A program made the translations under genes and the position numbers. From positions 1-53,205 of the forward strand of contig QOQV01000015.1 in the NCBI GenBank assembly GCA_003327435.1: 53,205 bases of DNA, read 5' to 3'. Of this stretch, positions 46,044-53,205 are shown piece by piece (position 1 is the first letter of the stretch; each line of letters begins with the position of its first letter). The notes beneath the pieces are model-generated. The model had not been told where the DNA came from and searched no databases. It saw only the letters and a list, made by a program, of their open reading frames with translations. Origin of the DNA: Ignavibacteriota bacterium. Lineage in GTDB: Bacteria > Bacteroidota > Ignavibacteria > UBA10030 > BY39.

Positions 46044-47438
46044 ATGCAAAGTCAGTTGAAAACAGGACTTAAGCGAGAACTAAATCTACTTGATGCTACA
46101 ACATTGGTGATTGGTTCGATGATTGGTTCAGGCATTTTCATCGCACCATCTCTGATGGCTAATTATATTCAGACACCAGGTTTGATAATTTTACTCTGGC
46201 TTGTGGGTGGTATTCTCACAATTTTTGGTAGTTTAAGTTATGCCGAACTTGCTGCAGCAATGCCCCGCTCTGGTGGACAATATGTGTTTCTTAAAGAAGC
46301 ATACTCACCACTTATTGCGTTCTTATATGGTTGGACTTTATTTCTGGTAATCCAGAGCGGATTTATTGCAGCTGTAGCTGTGGCTTTTGCTAAATACCTC
46401 GGTGTATTTATTCCATCACTTTCGGAAACAAATATTATTTTTACCCTCGGAAGCTTTTCCTTAAACACAGCTCAGATTGTAGCAATTTTAAGTATAATTT
46501 TACTAACATTCGTTAATATACTTGGGGTGAAACTGGGGGCAGTTGTCCAGAATGTATTTACGATACTTAAAATCTCTGCAATTTTAGCTCTAATTGTTTT
46601 TAGTTTTTTATTCAGTAACGGTAGTGTAAAAAATTTTTCTCCAATTTTCACACCAATAGTTCCTGAAGCTCTCGGTATAAGTTTCTTTGCTGCTCTTGCA
46701 GTAGCAATGTCCAAAGCACTCTTTGCCTATGATGCGTGGAATTCAGTTACATTTGCAGCTGAGGAAATTAAAAAACCTGATGTAAACTTACCAAGAGCAT
46801 TAATATTAGGCACGACTACAACAGCGCTCATCTATACTCTGGTTACAATGGCTTATATTTATGTTGTGCCGATCGACAAAATGGCAATCGTACCTGATAA
46901 TCGAATAGCAGCTGAGGTTTCGTATATTGTACTGGGCAACGCTGGTCTAATCTTTATTACCATAGCTATTTTAATTTCCACTTTTGGATGTAATAATGGC
47001 TTGATACTCGCCGGTCCAAGAGTTTATTATGCAATGGCAAATGATCAGTTGTTTTTCAAAAAAGCTCAAATGGTGCATCCAAAATTTCAAACTCCTTCAG
47101 TATCTTTGTGGTATCAATGCCTGTGGGCTTGCTTATTAACGCTAACGGGAACTTATAGCGACCTTCTTACTTACACTGCTTTTGCATCGCTTTTATTTAA
47201 TCTATTGACTGTGGTGGGTTTGTTTATCTTAAGAAAGAAATTAAAAGATTTGCCCAGACCGTATAAAACAACAGGTTATCCACTTACACCAATATTATAT
47301 ATTCTGGTAGCATTGTTCTTTATCATTTATATATTTATCGGCGATATACGAAATTCTGGTTTTGGACTTCTTATAATTTTAACTGGAATTCCTGTTTACA
47401 TTTTTATGAAAAAGAAGATAGTTGACAATAATGGCTAA
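46044..47438 (+). CDS. APC-family amino acid permease
   Basis: A 464-residue transporter with about twelve helices. The first-helix motif VIGSMIGSGIFIAPS, the AAMPRSGGQYVFLKEAYSP loop and AYDAWNSVTFAAEEIKKP are typical of the APC superfamily (LAT/AspT-like). Substrate cannot be assigned. Its stop overlaps holA by eight bases. Confidence 0.9.
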   Translation: MQSQLKTGLKRELNLLDATTLVIGSMIGSGIFIAPSLMANYIQTPGLIILLWLVGGILTIFGSLSYAELAAAMPRSGGQYVFLKEAYSPLIAFLYGWTLFLVIQSGFIAAVAVAFAKYLGVFIPSLSETNIIFTLGSFSLNTAQIVAILSIILLTFVNILGVKLGAVVQNVFTILKISAILALIVFSFLFSNGSVKNFSPIFTPIVPEALGISFFAALAVAMSKALFAYDAWNSVTFAAEEIKKPDVNLPRALILGTTTTALIYTLVTMAYIYVVPIDKMAIVPDNRIAAEVSYIVLGNAGLIFITIAILISTFGCNNGLILAGPRVYYAMANDQLFFKKAQMVHPKFQTPSVSLWYQCLWACLLTLTGTYSDLLTYTAFASLLFNLLTVVGLFILRKKLKDLPRPYKTTGYPLTPILYILVALFFIIYIFIGDIRNSGFGLLIILTGIPVYIFMKKKIVDNNG

Positions 47439-48456
47439 ACAGGAAAAAGAAACCTACACATTGCATGAACTTGATGAGTTAATTAATCAGGGAAAATTTT
47501 ACCCTCTGTATTATTTTTATGGTGATAATGATTATTTAATAGATGAATACACAAAAACTATCATTGATAAAAATGTTGAAGAATCAATAAAGAGCTTCAA
47601 TGTAGATATATTAGATGCAAACAATATAAAAATGGGTGAACTTATCAGTATTGCATCAGCATATCCAATGAATAATGAAAAAAGAGTCGTTGTTGTTAGG
47701 CAATTTAAAAAGCTCCTTTCCTCAGAGGACAATAACGAGTTATTTCTCAGGTATGTTAAAAACCCATTAGATAGTACGATATTAATTTTGATTGGTGAGA
47801 AATTAGATATGCGTACAACTCTTGCACAACAATTAAAGAAAAATTGTGTAATAGTTGAATTTAAAGCTTTGTACGATAATCAGGTTCCGGATTGGATAAA
47901 AAAGCAAGTGAAATATTTTAATAAAACAATAACTGATTCAGCGGCAAGATTGATGGCTGATTATATCGGTAATTCGATGCGAGAGATAAATGCTGAACTT
48001 GAGAAACTTTGTTTGTTTATAAACGATAAACATACAATAGATGTAGATGATGTCGTAGCAGTTGTTGGAATGTCGAAATCATACAATGTTTTTGCTCTGC
48101 AAAAAGCAATTGGTGAGCGTAGAATATCAGATGCTTTGTTCATTCTCGAAAATATGCTCAATAGAGGAGAATCAGCAATTGGAATAATAGCAATATTAAC
48201 CAAATATTTCCACAAACTCTGGACTATCCGTTCGGCAAATTTAACATCAGCTGGAATTATGAAAGTGTTTAAAATGCAGCAATTTGCTGCTGATGAATAT
48301 GAAAGATGCGCAAGAAACTTTAGTGTAGCAGAAATTGAAACAGCCGTTTTACAATTGATGAAAGCGGATGAAAATCTCAAAACCAGCAATATTGATGAAA
48401 AATTAGTAATGACATTGTTAATTTACTCAATTCTGGAGGGTAAAGTGGTTTTGTAG
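47431..48456 (+). CDS. holA: DNA polymerase III subunit delta
   Basis: A 341-residue clamp-loader subunit. The N-terminal YFYGDNDYLIDEYTKTI, the middle LIGEKLDMRTTLAQQLKK and the domain III stretch FALQKAIGERRISDALFILENM match HolA. Sequence conservation in this family is low, but domain order and length fit. The start is ATG 47431, nine bases downstream of an in-frame TTG that lacks support. Confidence 0.86.
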   Translation: MAKQEKETYTLHELDELINQGKFYPLYYFYGDNDYLIDEYTKTIIDKNVEESIKSFNVDILDANNIKMGELISIASAYPMNNEKRVVVVRQFKKLLSSEDNNELFLRYVKNPLDSTILILIGEKLDMRTTLAQQLKKNCVIVEFKALYDNQVPDWIKKQVKYFNKTITDSAARLMADYIGNSMREINAELEKLCLFINDKHTIDVDDVVAVVGMSKSYNVFALQKAIGERRISDALFILENMLNRGESAIGIIAILTKYFHKLWTIRSANLTSAGIMKVFKMQQFAADEYERCARNFSVAEIETAVLQLMKADENLKTSNIDEKLVMTLLIYSILEGKVVL

Positions 48457-48564
48457 GTTATTCAGCCTGGTTTGCTTTAAATAATTTTTAATATTAAATT
48501 AGATTGTAATTATTGGTTTGCGATTGTTAATTTATAAATTTATTAACATAATTATGAGGGATAA

Positions 48565-49257
48565 ATGCCAAATTTAAATTTGAATGAAGATCCTCGCAGA
48601 AGACTGAGGCAACAACCGTTATCACCTTTTAAAAAGCCGCCTATAACTGGAGGTGGTTCAAAAATGTTACCTTTAATGGTATTATTTGGCTTGTTAATTT
48701 TTGTTGGTGTGATTATTTATTTATTAAATCAATCGGGATATTTACATTTGTGGGGGGAAAAACCTATTAAAACTATAAGTGTTTCAATTCAGGAGGAAAA
48801 GCCACTGGAAGTTACACAACCAACAGCAATTCCATCGGATGAAAAAGCAACTTCACAGGAGAGGACTACTGAAAATGAGACTCCAGTATCGGGACAGAAA
48901 CAGGTTGAAGTAAACAGGAAAGAAGAGCAAAAGGAACAAAAAATAACAACAGAAATAAAAAAGGAGAGCCAGAAGAAACCTTTACCGAGATTTGCTGAAA
49001 ATAAACAAAAATCTGTTGGTGGTTATGCAATTTTTATTGGTTCTTATAGGGATAAAAAAAGAGCTGAAGAGGAAGCTCAAAGATGGTCAGAAGCAGGATT
49101 TGAGGTTGGAGTAAATGAGAAAGTTTTTAATGGTGGTAGTGGTAAATGGTATCGTGTTTATATAGGAAATTTTTCTGATAGGGAAGAAGCAAGAAAAACT
49201 GCAATGAAATTTGCTGATGGTTTTGAGGGCGGATACTGGATTGATGTGGTAAGGTGA
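48565..49257 (+). CDS. Membrane-anchored SPOR-domain protein
   Basis: A 230-residue bitopic protein: cytoplasmic basic N-terminus, one membrane helix (about 33-54, MLPLMVLFGLLIFVGVIIYLL), a charged linker with glutamate/lysine repeats (about 70-148) and a C-terminal SPOR domain (about 150-230; YAIFIGSYRDKKRAEEEAQRW, GKWYRVYIGNFSDREEARKTA). SPOR domains bind glycan strands lacking stem peptides at the division site. It is preceded by GAGGGA. Confidence 0.9.
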   Translation: MPNLNLNEDPRRRLRQQPLSPFKKPPITGGGSKMLPLMVLFGLLIFVGVIIYLLNQSGYLHLWGEKPIKTISVSIQEEKPLEVTQPTAIPSDEKATSQERTTENETPVSGQKQVEVNRKEEQKEQKITTEIKKESQKKPLPRFAENKQKSVGGYAIFIGSYRDKKRAEEEAQRWSEAGFEVGVNEKVFNGGSGKWYRVYIGNFSDREEARKTAMKFADGFEGGYWIDVVR

Positions 49258-49352
49258 ATATCTTAATTTTAAAAATTTAAATGAAAATAAATTTTCAATC
49301 TGCAAAATATTAATTGTTTAACATTTAGTTTTTTAAATATACAAGTTTCAAA

Positions 49353-49360
49353 AAAGGAGG
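49353..49360 (+). promoter_or_regulatory. Strong ribosome-binding site of the SBBP-repeat protein
   Basis: AAAGGAGG, nearly a full anti-SD complement, ends seven bases before the ATG at 49368. It is the best Shine-Dalgarno match seen in the window and suggests a highly translated gene. Confidence 0.6.
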
Positions 49361-49367
49361 AACTATT

Positions 49368-52300
49368 ATGTTTAAATGGATTAAACATTTTGGGGTATTT
49401 ATTTTAATTATATTAACATTTGTTATGTCTCTAAGCAAGTATAATGTTATAACTCAAGTTATTAAACAAGATTATAATTTAGATGTCAATATTATTGATA
49501 ATGGGTATAATAAAAAATGGAGTGATAACTTATTTAAACTAATTTTAGAAGAGCCTGTTATAAAATATTTAAAAATCAAATCGCATTTTATACGATATAT
49601 TTATGAAGAAAAATTTAATAGTATTTATAATATGGAAGGTAGTGAAAATTTATTTGTTAAAGGATCTCATTATTTCTCATCTAATTTAGTGGATGTTGAA
49701 TGGACTAGATGTTATGGTTCCGGAGCAATCAATACACGTAATTATTCAAGGGATATTGCATTGGATAAATATGGTAATGTCTATATTATCGGAGAGTGTG
49801 GGGGAAAACCTCTTGGTAAGGATATAATTACAATGAAATTGTCTTCAACAGGCGATATCTTGTGGTCAGCGGTATATGATGAAAATTTTGGAGATGATAA
49901 TGCAGTAGCAGTTGTGATAGACAAGGATTGCAATGTTATAGTCACTGGTTATACGGAAGATTTAAGTGGAAATAAAGATTATATTACAATAAAATACGAT
50001 AGTGCAGGAATAAAAAAGTGGGTTTCAAAATATAATACTCCAGGTAATTCGGTCGATGTTAGTACTGCTATAGCTGTCGATAGTTCAGGGAATGTTTTCG
50101 TAACAGGTTACAGCTGGACAGATAATTGTCCACCTGATTTTTTAACTGTGAAATATTCATCATATGGTTCTGAAGAGTGGGTTGTAAGATATGATACTTC
50201 ATGTAATTATGTAGATTTTGCTAATGATGTAGCCGTTGATATTTATGGAAATGTATATATTACTGGTAGTAGTTATCGACTACACACCAGCACCCAGTTG
50301 TATTTAACTTTAAAATATAATTCAAGGGGTATATTGCAGTGGGCGGCAGAATATCAAGGTAGGCCATATGGTTATAATGAGGCTTTAGCAATAACGGTTG
50401 ATAAGATAGGTAATGTTTACGTTACAGGATATAGCGATGTTATGGATAATTTTGATTATGTAACTATAAAATATGATAATAACGGTGAAGAGAAATGGCT
50501 AAGGAGATATAACGGATCAGATAATGGAAATGATATAGCTATTGATATAGTTGTTGATACAATAGGAAATGTGTATGTTACTGGTACTGGATACAATAAT
50601 GGAACATCATTAGACTATGTCACAGTTAAATATAATCCTAATGGTGTACAAATGTGGGTTGCGCAGTATAATAGTGAAGGTACGAATGATGACTATACTA
50701 TCGATCTTGATATTGATACTTTAAATAATATCTATGTATTCGGGTTAGATTATACCGTTATTAAATATTCCTATAATCGGAATCAAGACTGGGTAAAAAA
50801 ATTTACACCGAGTAATAGTTCTTCTGGTAGTTATGAAGCAACTAAGTTTGTAATTGATAAAAATGGATATATCTATATGGCAGGTAGTAAATTATACTCC
50901 TTTGACTTTTTTCCATTTGGTTTTAGCTGCATAAAGAGTAATACTTATGGCGTTGAGCAATGGAACAAATTTTACAAAGTGTCTGGGGATTCAAGAAACT
51001 ATGCTTCAGCAATGGTTTTAGATAGTTCATCCAATGTTTACGTAACGGGCAATGGTTGTTTCCCGTTTACAAATTATGATTATGTAACGGTAAAATATAA
51101 TACAGCAGGTAAAATAGAATGGTCAGCAACATATAACCATCATATTGGAAAACCAGGTGATAACGACGAAATCGCTACAGCCATCACGACTGATAATTTT
51201 GGGTATGTATATATAACAGGAGCTGGTATGATGCCAGGGCTTGGTTATAATTACCTAACTGCCAAATATAGTTACGACGGAGTTTTACAATGGGCTACTT
51301 CATATTTTTGTGATGGATATAATAATGATAGCGCTATTGCTATAGCTGTAGATAGGAATGGAAATGTTTATGTTACAGGTTACAGCGATAGCGCTATGGG
51401 ATATGATTATACAACTATAAAGTATAATAATGATGGAAATCTTCAATGGGTAGTTAGATATAATGGACCATGTAATCAAAATGATATCGCAACTGCAATG
51501 GTAATTGATCAAGATGCTAATGTTTATGTTACTGGCTATAGTATGAATTGCGATATGAATTATGATTATGTTACAGTAAAGTATGATTCTAATGGGATTG
51601 AGCAGTGGGTGGCTTGCTACAACGGACCATCAAATGGTGACGATATTGCAACAGCTATCGCAATTGATAAAGATCATAATGTATATGTTACAGGAAGGTG
51701 CCTAATTGATGGAATGTATGATTATGCTACGATAAAATATAATTCTGATGGGGATATACAATGGGTTTCATTTTACTATCATATACCAAATCGTGAAGAT
51801 TGTGCTACAGGAATCGCAGTTGATGATCTTGGAAATGTGTATGTTACAGGTTATAGTAGTGGCTATTTTGGAAAATATGCTTATGTTACATTAAAATATA
51901 ACTCTTTTGGGGAACAGTTGTGGGTAGCTCGTTATCAGGGTTTGTATAATCATAATTTTGCAAATGACATAACAATTGACCCTTTAGGAAATGTTTATGT
52001 TACTGGTAAGAGTATTGGTAACGGTACTGGATACGATTATGCAACTGTAAAATATAATTCTAATGGTGAAGAACAATGGATAGCTAGGTTTAACCTAAAA
52101 TCAAATTTTAATGATGTTGCGACTGATATTAAATTAGATAATTTTGGCAATGTGTATGTTACTGGATACAGTGAAGATAATTTAGGATCTGTTTTTACCA
52201 CAATAAAATATAACCAAGTTACAAATTATTCTTTCGATGTAAAAAGTAAATGGAATTTAATTTCTGTACCATACAAACTTACAAATTATTCAAAAACAAT

Positions 52301-53021
52301 TATTTTCCCAACATCAATAAGTAATGCATTTTCTTATTTAGATAATTATGGATATATACTTAATGATACGCTGTGTAATGGACTTGGATATTGGCTAAAA
52401 TTTGCAATGGATCAAGATATTAATATTGAAGGTTTACCGATATATATAGATACTATAGATGTTTTTAAAGGTTGGAATATCATTGGTTCAATTACCAAAC
52501 CTATTTCCGTAGAATCTATTTCGTCAATTCCACCGGGTATGGCGACTTCTCCATTTTATGAGTATGTTGATGGTTATAAAATAGCTGATAGTATTTTACC
52601 TGGACATGGTTATTGGGTAAAAGTGAGTAGTCCTTGTAAATTAATATTATCTTCTATAAGTGATTATTATTCAAAAGATAAGATAAATATAATTTTCACC
52701 AATGAGATTCCTCCATTACCTCCCAATGAAGAAATAATGGATTCTCTGGGTATACCGACGAATTTCATGCTTGAACAAAATTATCCCAATCCATTTAACC
52801 CTATGACAAAAATTGAATATTCAATACCAAAAAAAGAAAAGGTTAAGCTTACAATATACAATGTATTAGGTCAAGAGGTGGTGCAACTTGTAAATCTAGA
52901 ACAGGAAGCTGGAAAATATAGTGTAACATGGGATTCACACAACGCACCATCAGGTTTATATATTTACCGTCTACAAGCAGGAAATTTCAATGCAGTAAAA
53001 AAGATGTTATTGTTGCGATAG
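49368..53021 (+). CDS. T9SS-exported SBBP-repeat protein
   Basis: A 1217-residue secreted protein. It has a signal peptide (FGVFILIILTFVMS), a unique region to about residue 115, then about 16 repeats of roughly 53 residues marked by NVYVTGYS-like and DYVTVKYN-like motifs with an aromatic W at QWVARYN (SBBP-type beta-propeller repeats) to about residue 960. A linker with WNLISVP (W962) and GWNIIGSI...GYWVKV motifs follows. The C-terminus (1138-1217) is a Por/T9SS sorting domain: NYPNPFNP, LTIYNVLGQEV, GLYIYRLQAG. It would cross the outer membrane through T9SS and be released or anchored. The repeats are sugar- or protein-binding platforms by analogy; no catalytic motif is seen. Confidence 0.92.
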   Translation: MFKWIKHFGVFILIILTFVMSLSKYNVITQVIKQDYNLDVNIIDNGYNKKWSDNLFKLILEEPVIKYLKIKSHFIRYIYEEKFNSIYNMEGSENLFVKGSHYFSSNLVDVEWTRCYGSGAINTRNYSRDIALDKYGNVYIIGECGGKPLGKDIITMKLSSTGDILWSAVYDENFGDDNAVAVVIDKDCNVIVTGYTEDLSGNKDYITIKYDSAGIKKWVSKYNTPGNSVDVSTAIAVDSSGNVFVTGYSWTDNCPPDFLTVKYSSYGSEEWVVRYDTSCNYVDFANDVAVDIYGNVYITGSSYRLHTSTQLYLTLKYNSRGILQWAAEYQGRPYGYNEALAITVDKIGNVYVTGYSDVMDNFDYVTIKYDNNGEEKWLRRYNGSDNGNDIAIDIVVDTIGNVYVTGTGYNNGTSLDYVTVKYNPNGVQMWVAQYNSEGTNDDYTIDLDIDTLNNIYVFGLDYTVIKYSYNRNQDWVKKFTPSNSSSGSYEATKFVIDKNGYIYMAGSKLYSFDFFPFGFSCIKSNTYGVEQWNKFYKVSGDSRNYASAMVLDSSSNVYVTGNGCFPFTNYDYVTVKYNTAGKIEWSATYNHHIGKPGDNDEIATAITTDNFGYVYITGAGMMPGLGYNYLTAKYSYDGVLQWATSYFCDGYNNDSAIAIAVDRNGNVYVTGYSDSAMGYDYTTIKYNNDGNLQWVVRYNGPCNQNDIATAMVIDQDANVYVTGYSMNCDMNYDYVTVKYDSNGIEQWVACYNGPSNGDDIATAIAIDKDHNVYVTGRCLIDGMYDYATIKYNSDGDIQWVSFYYHIPNREDCATGIAVDDLGNVYVTGYSSGYFGKYAYVTLKYNSFGEQLWVARYQGLYNHNFANDITIDPLGNVYVTGKSIGNGTGYDYATVKYNSNGEEQWIARFNLKSNFNDVATDIKLDNFGNVYVTGYSEDNLGSVFTTIKYNQVTNYSFDVKSKWNLISVPYKLTNYSKTIIFPTSISNAFSYLDNYGYILNDTLCNGLGYWLKFAMDQDINIEGLPIYIDTIDVFKGWNIIGSITKPISVESISSIPPGMATSPFYEYVDGYKIADSILPGHGYWVKVSSPCKLILSSISDYYSKDKINIIFTNEIPPLPPNEEIMDSLGIPTNFMLEQNYPNPFNPMTKIEYSIPKKEKVKLTIYNVLGQEVVQLVNLEQEAGKYSVTWDSHNAPSGLYIYRLQAGNFNAVKKMLLLR

Positions 53022-53205
53022 TTTAAAATTTAAATAACAATCAATTCTCACTTATTCACCTAAAATAATAATACAATACAAAGCTTGAAACAGAAGGATT
53101 TGTGGCAGTGCAGAAACTTGTATATATCAAATGATTTGTATAAGAAATTCATAATTTTTATATTAGATACAGGTTAATGCTATGGATTGCGATGGCAACA
53201 TATTG
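53022..53205. other. Non-coding tail of the window
   Basis: AT-rich sequence with no recognised gene or terminator. An ATG at 53182 opens a frame that runs off the end (only eight codons), too short to judge. Confidence 0.5.

Noticed and set aside
53182-53205. Start of a new gene at the right edge
   Set aside because: Only eight codons are visible and there is no clear ribosome-binding site.

Overview
The window is a gene-dense, AT-rich chromosomal segment from a Gram-negative bacterium of the Bacteroidota/Chlorobi/Ignavibacteriota superphylum, most likely an Ignavibacteria-type organism. This is inferred from four things: a secreted repeat protein ending in a Por/type IX secretion (T9SS) sorting domain with the NYPNPFNP and LTIYNVLGQEV motifs; an ATP synthase cluster lacking the beta and epsilon genes; a bacillithiol gene (bshA); and a large outer-membrane-type protein with a sequence style familiar from that group. 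Where promoters can be read they look like classical sigma70 sites with 17-nt spacers. No database search was possible, so all family calls rest on motifs read by eye.

Layout. 30-1980: yebC, ruvC and ruvA (recombination/regulation). 2068-3397: an M23 peptidase and a bactofilin (cell shape). 3408-8740: two small membrane proteins and ATP synthase subunits a, c, b, delta, alpha, gamma. 8744-11333: a signalling patch with a receiver protein that keeps a histidine-kinase dimerization domain but no ATPase domain, a stand-alone receiver, and an NtrC-type sigma54 activator. 11334-12249: non-coding, with repeat island A. 12250-18481: a sugar nucleotidyltransferase/pseudo-phosphomannomutase fusion, a PTS EIIA-like protein, hisS, a small unknown gene, lgt and rlmB. 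18478-20952 (minus): an apparent NapH-NapG-like fusion iron-sulfur protein and a Tat-exported DUF362 protein. 21197-22577: msrB, an RNase H-like exonuclease and tRNA-Leu(CAA). 22663-30167: a large envelope protein, an ogt-type methyltransferase, a UvrD/PcrA helicase and a YihY-type membrane protein. 30356-34642: an NhaC-type antiporter with an extra periplasmic domain, an esterase-like hydrolase and bshA. 34643-35754: repeat island B and a hairpin-rich leader. 35755-48456: RNase E/G, a transaldolase-like enzyme, gcvT, comB, ftsK, lolA, a flippase-like membrane protein, a small barrel, uppP, a cyclophilin, an amino-acid permease and holA. 48565-53021: a SPOR-domain protein and a 1217-residue SBBP-repeat protein exported by T9SS.

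Most of the window is housekeeping. The parts that deserve a second look are the Tat/iron-sulfur/DUF362 pair with a palindrome upstream, the nucleotidyltransferase whose mutase half has lost its active-site loops, the ATPase-less kinase/receiver protein, the two homologous repeat islands 23 kb apart, the hairpin-rich leader before RNase E/G, and the 16-repeat T9SS cargo.
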